A stretch of 64,000 nucleotides of DNA from Brevibacterium picturae (lineage in GTDB: Bacteria > Actinomycetota > Actinomycetes > Actinomycetales > Brevibacteriaceae): NCBI RefSeq assembly GCF_900105045.1, contig NZ_LT629739.1, forward strand, positions 2,790,001 through 2,854,000, read 5' to 3'. The translations under genes were made by a program, and so were the position numbers. Below the pieces are notes generated by a model. It saw only the letters and a program-made list of their open reading frames with translations. It was not told the DNA's origin and ran no database searches. This document shows, in pieces, positions 54,981 to 63,739 of the stretch. Positions within the stretch are counted from its first letter, which is position 1. Every line of letters starts with the position of its first letter.

Positions 54981-57092
54981 TCAGGATTGTTCCTCCGCCG
55001 CAGCGGATGGATCCTCGGTCACATCGACACTGACGATCCGCGCGATCGACAGGGACGCCTCGGCGCCGGTGGTCTTCACCGTGCCCCGCACGCGCCCACC
55101 GTTGACGGTGGTCGGGAGCATATCGATGACGCGTTCCTGCCCGTGCGAGTCGGCGAGTGTGATCGTGACCGTCCGGCCCGCCTCGGCGGCCTCCCGGAGA
55201 CGGTCCATGTGCCCCAGCGGCTCGTCCGTGCTCGTGGTCGTCACCGCGCGGGCTCCGGGGGAGCGGAGGATGCGGATGTATTCGCCGAGGTGGTCGTCGG
55301 TGACCCGCGCGCGCTTGCGCAGATGCACCTCGGGCTCGGCCTGCGTGATGACCCTGCGTTTGCGCACCGGCCCCGAGGGCGAATGCAGCAGGGCGTGGTG
55401 CTCGGCGGATTCGAGCAGGTGCATGGTGCGCTCGGGGCCCAACTGGCCGACCGCCACAGTCGGGGCCAGACGCTCGAGGCCGGCCGGCAGCATGGCCTGG
55501 TCGGAGAGGATGACATCGAGGTCGACCGGGTCGTCGACGACGAGGACGGCACGGGCACCGGCGACTTGGACCCGGCGCAGCTTCGAGGCCGTGTTCTCGA
55601 TGAGGAATTCCAGAGTCGACGGCAGAGCCTCGGCGCTGATCTCCGCGAGTTGGGCCAGGGCGTCGGCGGCATTGATGCCGGTCTGCATGCTCGCCTCGAT
55701 CGTGTCGGCATCGATGCGATAGACAGTGCCCTGCCCGCGCGCCTCGACGACGGCAAACCGGCGCAGGATGTGGTGGACGCGTGGTTCGATGGGCCCGGTG
55801 GCCACGGCGGTGAGATCGGACTGGATGAGCACGGTTTCGACCTCATCGACGAGTCCGAGCCGAACCGCGTCGACGACATCTGTGGGCACTGCGAGGCTCT
55901 CGAGGCTGAAGTTCACGGGCGCGATCGAGGGATCCTGGGCGGCCTGGGCGCTCATCGCGGTCTGCAGGCCTTCTGCGAGGAGGGCGCCGAACCTGCTGGG
56001 CCCGAAATGCTGCGCGTTCTGCAGCGGGGTCGTGGCCAGGCCGAAGGCACCTGCGGTGTGGAGGATCGCCTCGGTCATCGCGAAATCGTGGGCGGGGATG
56101 AGTGGGCGGGCGGCAAGGACCTGTGCGTGGATCCACTCGGCCGAACGGGAGGACCCGAGACCGATTCCGCCCAGGATCTCCAGGATGGTGAAGCGCAGCA
56201 GGGGCATCGTCGGCTGGGACTGGCTGAACCCCTTGAATAGGGACTTCTTCGGGGACGCGAGGACGGTGAGGCGTTCGTTGGCGCTCGCCCCGGCCGCCAG
56301 TTGGGTGACGTCGAGGGGTTCGCGCAGCCAGGAGGTCATCAGAGCTGCCCAGAGTTCTGCCCTGTCGCCTTCGAGGACGTTGGCCGCGTCGTCGCTGGCC
56401 GTCCACTGGGGGTCCAGCGGGTCGTCGAGCACGCCGATGAGGCTCAGCGACTTCGCCGCGAGCAGCAGGGTGATCGTCTGCTCGAGTCCCAGGTCGATGG
56501 TTCTCCCGATCCGGGTGACGTCTCGCTTGGAGATTCCGCCGCTGGTCAAGCGGGAGATCGGGGAGGTCGCCAGCTCATCGACGAGTCCGCGCAGGGAGGA
56601 GATGACCTCCGCCACCGCGGCTCGTTCGCTGTTGTGGATGAGTGTCGTCGGAATCGACTCGGTGCTCGAATCCGGCTCGGTCCTCGCCGCCTGCCACGGA
56701 TGTGCCCGGGCGGATTCGGCCGCCGAGGTGGGCAGCAGTGTGATGGCCTCCGACTGGATCCGCCAGGTGGTCTCCGACGACGGCCAGGCCAGGCCCAGGT
56801 CGCGCAGTCGGGGGAGGGCAGCCTCGGCGAGGGTGTCGTCGATATGACGATTCTCACGCACGTTGATGTCCGTCGACGTGCGTGCGGCCTTGGCCAGGTC
56901 GATGAAGACGTCGAGCTGTGCCGACGTCAGGGCTTCGATGCCCCGGGAGACGCCGATGCGTGAGGATGCGGCCGCGGCCAGCGAGGGAATCGTCGGGGAC
57001 TCGGGTTGGAGGAGATCGCGACGGGTCCGGACGAAGGACTCGAAGTCGGTATCGGAACTGTGGGTCAGCCACTGGCTGAAGGTCATTGACAT
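54981..57092 (-). CDS. helicase-associated (XPB/Ssl2-like N-terminal domain) protein
   Basis: A 703-residue soluble protein of the family that precedes bacterial XPB (Rv0862c-type). It has many winged-helix-like helical units in the first 450 residues and an Ssl2/XPB-like helicase-associated domain in the C-terminal 250 (for example LEFLIENTASKLRRVQVAGA and VITQAEPEVHLRKRARVTDD). It has no Walker motifs. It ends 58 nt before the XPB start, so it is probably co-transcribed. The -10 box TAAGCT lies 8 nt before ATG 57092. Exact role unknown. Confidence 0.88.
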   Translation of the reverse strand: MSMTFSQWLTHSSDTDFESFVRTRRDLLQPESPTIPSLAAAASSRIGVSRGIEALTSAQLDVFIDLAKAARTSTDINVRENRHIDDTLAEAALPRLRDLGLAWPSSETTWRIQSEAITLLPTSAAESARAHPWQAARTEPDSSTESIPTTLIHNSERAAVAEVISSLRGLVDELATSPISRLTSGGISKRDVTRIGRTIDLGLEQTITLLLAAKSLSLIGVLDDPLDPQWTASDDAANVLEGDRAELWAALMTSWLREPLDVTQLAAGASANERLTVLASPKKSLFKGFSQSQPTMPLLRFTILEILGGIGLGSSRSAEWIHAQVLAARPLIPAHDFAMTEAILHTAGAFGLATTPLQNAQHFGPSRFGALLAEGLQTAMSAQAAQDPSIAPVNFSLESLAVPTDVVDAVRLGLVDEVETVLIQSDLTAVATGPIEPRVHHILRRFAVVEARGQGTVYRIDADTIEASMQTGINAADALAQLAEISAEALPSTLEFLIENTASKLRRVQVAGARAVLVVDDPVDLDVILSDQAMLPAGLERLAPTVAVGQLGPERTMHLLESAEHHALLHSPSGPVRKRRVITQAEPEVHLRKRARVTDDHLGEYIRILRSPGARAVTTTSTDEPLGHMDRLREAAEAGRTVTITLADSHGQERVIDMLPTTVNGGRVRGTVKTTGAEASLSIARIVSVDVTEDPSAAAEEQS

Positions 57093-57100
57093 CGCTGCTC

Positions 57101-57106
57101 AGCTTA
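57101..57106 (-). promoter_or_regulatory. -10 box TAAGCT of the XPB operon
   Basis: TAAGCT on the minus strand ends 8 nt before ATG 57092, possibly leaderless. The divergent -10 box TACAAT of the small membrane protein gene is at 57117-57122. Confidence 0.5.
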
Positions 57107-57164
57107 CCGCGAGGGGTACAATAGATGGGCAGAAGAGCTTCTCGGATCTCGGAAAGGACGAGCA

Positions 57165-57395
57165 TTGTCAGCCAAGCGTGTCGACACGACCATCGTCGTC
57201 GTGGCCGTTGCCGCCGCCGTCATCGGGGCGGTGTCGCTGATCGGTGTCCTGGGGCAGGCCTGGATGGGCTACGCCCCTTCGCACATACTGACGTACCTGC
57301 CGATGCTCCTCCTCCCGATCGCCTTCGCTCTTGTCGCGGTGGTCCTGTTCAGGGCGGTGCGCAGACGCAGACAGACCGAGGTGGGCCAGAGCTGA
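57165..57395 (+). CDS. small two-helix membrane protein
   Basis: A 76-residue protein starting at TTG 57165, with AAAGGA 8 nt upstream. There are two hydrophobic helices (about 9-32 and 41-63) and a basic C-terminal end (FRAVRRRRQ). It lies head to head with the XPB operon. I do not recognise a family. Confidence 0.75.
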   Translation: MSAKRVDTTIVVVAVAAAVIGAVSLIGVLGQAWMGYAPSHILTYLPMLLLPIAFALVAVVLFRAVRRRRQTEVGQS

Positions 57396-57606
57396 AACTC
57401 GGCCGCGGGCGCTGCGACCGGCACACGCACATCCGCTGAGGCTGCGGCCTCGTCGCGGATCGGGTGCCGGATCAGCGTCGGGCACACTCCCACCATGACG
57501 GCGTCTGCGCCGACGCCTGCCACAGACAGCGTCTGCATCGAAGAGTCACCTCCGGCGGCATCGCAGTCATCCGATCGCAGCCGGAGGACTGAGACAGTCG
57601 AAGCGC

Positions 57607-57656
57607 TGAAACGGTCGCAGGGTGAGACGCTCGCAGGGTTGAGACGCTCGCAGGGT
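57607..57656. repeat. 17-bp tandem repeat, three copies
   Basis: Units with the core GAGACGCTCGCAGGGT start near 57607 (diverged), 57623 and 57640, in the 486-nt gap before the second cold-shock gene. I see no gene in 57396-57881. Confidence 0.8.
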
Positions 57657-57794
57657 TGAGACGGCACGCACGAGCACACAGGGCGGATCGGAGTCAGATT
57701 CGCGCAGCCGCACCCGGGCGAATCCGCCGGTGACTGCGGCGATCGTGGCCGAGACTGCGGCCCTGCACCACCTCGGCCACAGGCCAGCAACAAC

Positions 57795-57867
57795 GACGAG
57801 CAACACCGACGAGCAACACTGACGACGAGTTACACCAATGACGAGCAACACTCACTACGAACAACAC
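57795..57867. repeat. 12-bp units GACGAGCAACAC repeated before cold-shock gene
   Basis: Units start at 57795, 57808, 57824, 57840 and 57856 (the third and fifth diverged). The spacing is 13, then 16, 16 and 16. They would lie in the 5' leader, ending 15 nt before the ATG. Confidence 0.75.
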
Positions 57868-57881
57868 CAGGAAAGGACACC

Positions 57882-58262
57882 ATGCCAACCGGACGCGTGA
57901 AATGGTTCGACGCCGACAAGGGCTTCGGCTTTGTCATCGCCGAGGACGGCTCCCAGGCCTTCCTCCACTCCTCCGTCCTACCCGAGGACGCTGAAGTCAC
58001 GAAGGGCACCCGCCTGGAATACGACGTGGTCGATTCCCGTCGCGGGGCGCAGGTGCTCAAAGCCCGGCTGCTGAGCGCCCCGGCCAAAGTTGCGAAGGTG
58101 CGCAGGCGCGCGCCCGAGGACATGGCAGTTATGGTTGAAGATGTCATCAAGGTATTGGATGACCTCAACAACGGACTGCAGCACGGCCGCTACCCCGATT
58201 CGTCCCACGGAAACAAGGTAGCCTCATTGTTGCGGGCAATTGCCGACGATTTGGAGTCCTGA
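57882..58262 (+). CDS. cspB: cold-shock-domain protein with C-terminal extension (CspB-like)
   Basis: A 126-residue protein. The cold-shock domain (1-66) has RNP1 KGFGFV and RNP2-like AFLHSSVL. A helical extension follows (70-126). This matches the longer mycobacterial CspB. Start ATG 57882 has AGGAAAGGA upstream. Its stop shares bases with the DUF3027 start (TGATG), so the two are coupled. RNA binding is expected; the role of the extension is not known. Confidence 0.92.
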   Translation: MPTGRVKWFDADKGFGFVIAEDGSQAFLHSSVLPEDAEVTKGTRLEYDVVDSRRGAQVLKARLLSAPAKVAKVRRRAPEDMAVMVEDVIKVLDDLNNGLQHGRYPDSSHGNKVASLLRAIADDLES

Positions 58263-59128
58263 TGTCATCACTCTTCAGTGATTGGATGGCCGGCCAGAGC
58301 GCCGAGCCGTCGAACGACCCTGCGCCATCTGCAGCGCCGGTGAAGCGGGCCAAGGCACCGCGGGCGAGCTCCGAGAAAGTCGTCCTCGACACGCAGCTTG
58401 CCGCTGCGATCGACATCGCACGTTCGGCCATCGCCGAGGTGGCCGGCAGTTCCGTGGTCGGCGACCACCTCGGCACCTTGGCCGAGGGCACCCGCCTGGT
58501 CACCCATTACTTCGCGTGCACGGACCCGACCTACCGCGGATGGCGCTGGGTCGCCGTCCTCGCCCGGGCACCCCGAGCGAAGAAGGTCACGGTCTGTGAG
58601 ACCGCGCTGCTGCCGGGACCCGATTCGCTCGTCGCCCCGGAATGGGTCCCCTGGGACCAGCGTCTGGAACCCGACGATCTGACTCCACGGGACACCCTGC
58701 CGAAGGTCGAGGACGATCCGAACCTGCAGCAGGGCTTCGAGCAGGTCGAAGAGACCTCGGACGGCAATCTGGACGAGATACCGAATTTTGAGTTCGGACT
58801 CGGCCGCCGCCGGGTCCTCTCGCCCGAAGGCATCTCCGCGGCCGCCACCAGGTGGGCCGAATCGGAGACCGGCGCGGAATCGGACTTCGCAGCGAAGGCC
58901 TCGGCACACTGTTCCAGCTGCGGATACCTCATGCCGCTCGCCGGGTCACTGAGGCAGAAGTTCGGGGTCTGCGCGAACGGGTGGTCCCCGGCCGACGGCA
59001 AGGTCGTCGCACTCGACTTCGGCTGCGGAGCCCATTCCGAGACCGACGTCAGGCGACAGAGCACAGACCCGGCCGAGGCCGTCGTCGACGACTATTCCGC
59101 CGGCGAACTCGAGTTCCAGGAGGGCTGA
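58262..59128 (+). CDS. DUF3027 protein
   Basis: A 288-residue protein conserved in Actinobacteria. The DUF3027 core runs from VVLDTQLAAAIDIARSAIAE to WVPWDQRLEPDDLTPRDTLP (about 40-148). The C-terminal part has cysteine/histidine words HCSSCGYLMPLAG, GVCANGWS and FGCGAHSETD, resembling a zinc site. A possible DNA- or RNA-related role is suggested only by coupling to the CspB-like gene and the zinc-like motif. It ends 8 nt before the MFS start. Confidence 0.9.
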   Translation: MSSLFSDWMAGQSAEPSNDPAPSAAPVKRAKAPRASSEKVVLDTQLAAAIDIARSAIAEVAGSSVVGDHLGTLAEGTRLVTHYFACTDPTYRGWRWVAVLARAPRAKKVTVCETALLPGPDSLVAPEWVPWDQRLEPDDLTPRDTLPKVEDDPNLQQGFEQVEETSDGNLDEIPNFEFGLGRRRVLSPEGISAAATRWAESETGAESDFAAKASAHCSSCGYLMPLAGSLRQKFGVCANGWSPADGKVVALDFGCGAHSETDVRRQSTDPAEAVVDDYSAGELEFQEG

Positions 59129-59136
59129 CACAGTCG

Positions 59137-60396
59137 ATGGCGCACACGTTCCGGTCACTGGCTGAACCGAACTACCGACATTGGTTCGCCGGTGCCTTGG
59201 TCTCCAACACCGGAACGTGGATGCAGAGGACGGCCCAAGACTGGATCGTCCTGACTCAGCTGACGAACAACAACGCCTCGGCCCTGGGCATCACCATGGC
59301 TCTGCAGATGGGCCCGCAGCTCATCATGTTCCCCTTCGCGGGAGCGATCGCCGACAAGTTCTCCAAACGCAGACTGCTCATGGTCACCCAGTCACTTCTG
59401 GGGGCCGTGGGCCTGCTGCTGTTCGTGCTCGTCATCACCGACACCATCGTCCTCTGGCACGTCTACATGACGGCGCTGGCCCTGGGCATTCTGGCCACCC
59501 TCGACAATCCCTCGCGGCAGGCCTTCGTCTCCGAGCTGGTCGGTGAGAAGCTCCTGCCCAACGCCGTCAGCCTCAACTCCGCATCGTTCAACGGAGCACG
59601 CATGATCGGCCCCGGAGTCGCCGGAGTCCTCACCGCGCTCATCGGTGCCGGACCGGTGTTCCTCATCAGCGGGCTCGGATTCGCCGCGACCCTGACGGTG
59701 CTCATCCGCTTGGACCAGACCCGGCTGCACCCCTCGGGACGCCGCGGCAAGGGTGGGATTCTGGGCGGATTCAGTTACCTGCGACGGCGCCCTGACGTCA
59801 CGATCGTGCTGGTCGTCCTGTTCATCGTCGCGACCTTCGGATTCAACTTCAACATCTACACCGCCACGATGGCCAAGGTCGAGTTCGGCAAGGACGCCAG
59901 CGGATTCGGTCTGCTCAACTCCGTGATGGCGATCGGTTCTGTGACCGGGGCGCTGGTCTCGGCGAAGCGGGAGAAACCGAGGCTGCGATTCATCTTCGGT
60001 GCGGCAGGCGGATTCGGCCTCGCCGTGGGAACAGCGTCCCTGATACCCAACTACTTCGTCTTCGCGGCCTCGCTGATGCTGGTCGGCTTCGCGTCGCTGA
60101 CGATGATGACCTCCGCCAATGCCTATGTGCAGACGACGACGCCCGCGCATTACCGCGGTCGGGTCATGGCGATCTATGCTGCCGTCGTCATGGGCGGCAC
60201 ACCGATCGGCGCTCCGTTGGCCGGCTGGGTCGCCGACACCTTCGGACCGCGGATGGCCATGGGCGTCGGAGCCGCCTCGGGCATCATCGCCTTCACCGTC
60301 GGACTGGTGTGGATGATCGTGTCGAAGAACCTGCGCTTGAGCTATGACCCCAAATCACGCATCCGCCTCCACATCAGCTATCACGGTCGCCCCTGA
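59137..60396 (+). CDS. MFS transporter (EntS-like, drug or siderophore export)
   Basis: A 419-residue protein with about 11-12 membrane helices. It starts MAHTFRSLAEPNYRHWFAGA, typical of the MFS_3 group, and the TM2-3 loop reads GAIADKFSKRRLL. ATG 59137 is 8 nt after the DUF3027 stop; the longer open frame overlaps that gene and is not membrane-like. MFS_3 members include EntS-type siderophore exporters. Substrate unknown. Confidence 0.9.
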   Translation: MAHTFRSLAEPNYRHWFAGALVSNTGTWMQRTAQDWIVLTQLTNNNASALGITMALQMGPQLIMFPFAGAIADKFSKRRLLMVTQSLLGAVGLLLFVLVITDTIVLWHVYMTALALGILATLDNPSRQAFVSELVGEKLLPNAVSLNSASFNGARMIGPGVAGVLTALIGAGPVFLISGLGFAATLTVLIRLDQTRLHPSGRRGKGGILGGFSYLRRRPDVTIVLVVLFIVATFGFNFNIYTATMAKVEFGKDASGFGLLNSVMAIGSVTGALVSAKREKPRLRFIFGAAGGFGLAVGTASLIPNYFVFAASLMLVGFASLTMMTSANAYVQTTTPAHYRGRVMAIYAAVVMGGTPIGAPLAGWVADTFGPRMAMGVGAASGIIAFTVGLVWMIVSKNLRLSYDPKSRIRLHISYHGRP

Positions 60397-60414
60397 GAGC
60401 TGAACTGGCCGTTA

Positions 60415-60486
60415 GCCCTGAATCGTTCGTGGGTTCTGTACCGCCTGTGAGTTCTGAATCCTCCCTGAGTTCTGTACCAACCCTGA
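60415..60486. repeat. 18-bp tandem repeat family A, four copies
   Basis: Units start at 60415, 60433, 60451 and 60469, for example GTTCTGTACCGCCTGTGA and GTTCTGAATCCTCCCTGA. They lie between the MFS gene and the DUF456 promoter. Confidence 0.88.
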
Positions 60487-60509
60487 GTCACTCTCAGATG
60501 CGCATCGCC

Positions 60510-60515
60510 TAAAAT
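60510..60515 (+). promoter_or_regulatory. -10 box TAAAAT for DUF456 gene
   Basis: TAAAAT lies between repeat families A and B. A transcript starting about 7 nt downstream would carry family B in its leader. Confidence 0.5.
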
Positions 60516-60522
60516 CGGGGTA

Positions 60523-60594
60523 CCCATGTGCATCAAGGGACCCATGCGCAACAGGGGACCCATATTCATCAGGGAACCCATCGGCAACTGAGCG
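60523..60594. repeat. 18-bp tandem repeat family B, four copies
   Basis: CCCAT recurs at 60523, 60541, 60559 and 60577, exactly 18 bp apart, in units like CCCATGCGCAACAGGGGA. The fourth copy is partly diverged. Confidence 0.88.
60526..60591 (+). CDS. possible 21-residue leader ORF made of hexapeptide repeats
   Basis: ATG 60526 to TGA 60591 reads MCIKGPMRNRGPIFIREPIGN, three related six-residue words and a partial one. It starts 10 nt after the -10 box and ends 19 nt before the DUF456 GTG. There is no Shine-Dalgarno. It may be an untranslated by-product of the repeat. Confidence 0.25.
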   Translation: MCIKGPMRNRGPIFIREPIGN

Positions 60595-60610
60595 ACAGAT
60601 CGGACACACA

Positions 60611-61108
60611 GTGAACGCGGACATTCTCACCTCGGTGCTGGCCGGACTGGCGATCCTCGTCGGCTGCCTCGGCATCATCGTGCCCATACTGCCGGGATCC
60701 ATCCTCATCGGAATCGCCGTCTTAGTGTGGGCGATCGTCATCGGCGGACCGATGGCCTGGATCGTCTTCGCCATCGTCGCAGTCTTCGTCGCGGCGGGCA
60801 TGAGCGCGTCCCTGGTGCTCACGGGCAGAAAACTCAAAGACATGGAAGTCCCCAACAAGTCGGTGCTGCTGGGCGGCTTCCTCGGCATCGTCGGCTTCTT
60901 CGTGATTCCGGTCCTCGGACTGCCGATCGGTTTCATCGCCGGGCTCTACCTGGCCGAATACCTGCGGATCAAGGAAGCGAAGGAGGCCTGGGACTCCAGC
61001 TGGGAATCACTCAAGGCGATCGGCATCGGTGCCGCCATCGAGTTCCTGCTCGCACTGGTGGCCGCGATCACCTTCGGCATCGGCATCCTCATCCACTTCC
61101 TCGGCTGA
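60611..61108 (+). CDS. DUF456 membrane protein
   Basis: A 165-residue protein of the DUF456 family with about four to five helices rich in Gly, Ile and Val, for example GCLGIIVPILPGSILIGIAV and GLPIGFIAGLYLAEYLRI. The middle has a cytoplasmic loop TGRKLKDMEVPNKS. It starts at GTG 60611 with only a weak ribosome binding site. Function unknown. Confidence 0.88.
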   Translation: MNADILTSVLAGLAILVGCLGIIVPILPGSILIGIAVLVWAIVIGGPMAWIVFAIVAVFVAAGMSASLVLTGRKLKDMEVPNKSVLLGGFLGIVGFFVIPVLGLPIGFIAGLYLAEYLRIKEAKEAWDSSWESLKAIGIGAAIEFLLALVAAITFGIGILIHFLG

Positions 61109-61132
61109 GGGCCGGAGGCCACCTGCGCAAAA

Positions 61133-61190
61133 GGCACCATCAGCGCGGAAAGCAACTGTTGCAACACGGTGTTTTCGCACTGACGGTGCC
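61133..61190. repeat. inverted repeat A downstream of DUF456
   Basis: GGCACCATCAGCGCGGAAA (61133-61151) pairs with 61172-61190 with four mismatches, mostly G-T pairs in RNA. GCAACTGTTGC sits in the loop. It shares CAGYGCNGAAA with inverted repeat B. Confidence 0.75.
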
Positions 61191-61267
61191 TAGTGCCTGT
61201 TCTGTCCACCGCACCACGCACCGGCAGCGGCGCATCCTCCAGCTAGACGCTTCGCCCACAGACAGTT

Positions 61268-61341
61268 GAGCACCCCGCACTGTCAGTGCTGAAAGCACCC
61301 CCTGCAAAGGGGCGTTTCGGCACCGACAGTGCGGGGTGCTC
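61268..61341. terminator. 74-nt hairpin between convergent DUF456 and serC genes
   Basis: 27-nt arms 61268-61294 and 61315-61341 (GAGCACCCCGCACTGTC at the base) pair with two mismatches, and CCCC/GGGG pair again inside the loop. There is no T-run, so it may act as a bidirectional RNA 3' end or a repeat element. Confidence 0.7.
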
Positions 61342-61400
61342 GAAGTTCTGACCCTGAAAGTTCTGAGCCAGAAAGTACTGACCTAGAAAGTTCTGGGCCA
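61342..61400. repeat. 15-bp tandem repeat, four copies
   Basis: Units at 61342 (14 nt), 61356, 61371 and 61386 follow GAAAGTTCTGAGCCA. They start at the base of the preceding hairpin. Confidence 0.88.
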
Positions 61401-61449
61401 GCACGTCGCCGGCTGAGAATACTCTTCGACCGACGTCACTGATGCGACT

Positions 61450-62664
<1,215 letters not shown>

Positions 62665-62780
62665 TCATGTCACGGTCGGCGTCACCGCCGGATCGAGTCG
62701 CGGCTTGCCGCCAGCCACGTCTTGCAGGCAGTCGCGTCGTGGCCACCAGTCACACGATGACGCGTGTCACCGGCTAGTCG

Positions 62781-62786
62781 TAGAGT
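62781..62786 (+). promoter_or_regulatory. -10 box TAGAGT, leaderless pdxH
   Basis: TAGAGT ends 6 nt before ATG 62793. Confidence 0.6.
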
Positions 62787-62792
62787 GAAGAT

Positions 62793-63464
62793 ATGAGTGA
62801 TCCAGTCGACCGATTGCCGCAGACGCGCAAGTCCTACGAGTCACCGACCTTCGACCATCCCGAGGTCTCGCCGCTCGCGCTGTTTCGACAGTGGTACGAC
62901 GAGGCGGCCGGCCACGTTCGGGAGCCGAACGCGATGACGGTCTCGACCCTCGATGAATGGGGCCCGTCCTCGCGGATCGTTCTGCTCAAGGGCATCGACG
63001 AAACCGGGTTCATGTTCTTCACCGACTATGACTCGGCCAAGGGCCGTCAGCTGCGCGCCGACCCGCGCGTGGCCGTGAACTTCCCCTGGCAGGACATGGA
63101 ACGCCAGGTCAGGATCAGGGGCCTCGCAGAGGAGGTCGCCCCCGAGGAATCAGACGCGTACTTCGCCGTCCGCCCCCGTGGATCGCAGATCGCGGCCAGC
63201 GTCTCGAAGCAGTCCCAGCCCGTCAGCGGACGGGAGCAGATGCAGACCGAATATGACGCCGCCGTCGCAGAGTTCGCGGACACGGACGTGCCCCGGCCCG
63301 GTCACTGGGGTGGATTCCGGGTCCGAGTCTTCGAGATCGAGTTCTGGCAGGGACAGAAGAACCGTTTCCATGACCGGTGGGTCTTCCGCCGTGCCGACGG
63401 CAGTCACGAACCGGCAGATCTGTCGCAGGCTTCCGCATGGAGCTGCGTTCGTCTCTACCCCTGA
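62793..63464 (+). CDS. pdxH: pyridoxine/pyridoxamine 5'-phosphate oxidase
   Basis: A 223-residue FMN enzyme oxidising PNP or PMP to pyridoxal 5'-phosphate. Conserved segments are MTVSTLDEWGPSSRIVLLKG, FMFFTDYDSAKGRQL (FMN binding), VNFPWQDMERQVRIRG, SKQSQPVSGREQ, and the C-terminal FWQGQKNRFHDRW. Both ends are complete. It is divergent from serC across 185 nt, with both starts predicted leaderless. Confidence 0.95.
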   Translation: MSDPVDRLPQTRKSYESPTFDHPEVSPLALFRQWYDEAAGHVREPNAMTVSTLDEWGPSSRIVLLKGIDETGFMFFTDYDSAKGRQLRADPRVAVNFPWQDMERQVRIRGLAEEVAPEESDAYFAVRPRGSQIAASVSKQSQPVSGREQMQTEYDAAVAEFADTDVPRPGHWGGFRVRVFEIEFWQGQKNRFHDRWVFRRADGSHEPADLSQASAWSCVRLYP

Positions 63465-63665
63465 GCGCGGGTGGCCACCGGTGGCCTCGGCGAAATATTC
63501 GTCTGACATCATGCGTTGGCCTGGAGTAGGGATGAACATGGTCTAGGCATCGACCACGGGGCAATTCCCGTGGGAAATCCCCATCGAGGACAGAGCGTTG
63601 GGCGTCTAGGGAAAAGGGCGGTGGACGTCAACGCCGGTTGAACTCACGAGATTGCCCGAACGCGG

Positions 63666-63671
63666 GATAGG
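63666..63671 (+). promoter_or_regulatory. possible -10 box TAGGAT of the DtxR-type gene
   Basis: TAGGAT would give a leader of about 60 nt before GTG 63740. I see no gene in 63465-63739. Confidence 0.4.
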
Positions 63672-63739
63672 ATTGATGCTGAGAACGCCTGAAATGGTCG
63701 AATGGGCCTGAAGACGAAGAGTGGAGTGGCTGGTCTGAA

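Noticed and set aside
60381-60587. 68-residue minus-strand frame of hexapeptide repeats
   Set aside because: It is explained by 18-bp tandem DNA repeats whose length is a multiple of three. It overlaps the MFS gene end and has no promoter or ribosome binding site; kept only as a repeat finding.
60415-61400. CRISPR-like array
   Set aside because: The repeats are 15-18 bp and directly tandem, with no unique spacers, and no cas genes are present.
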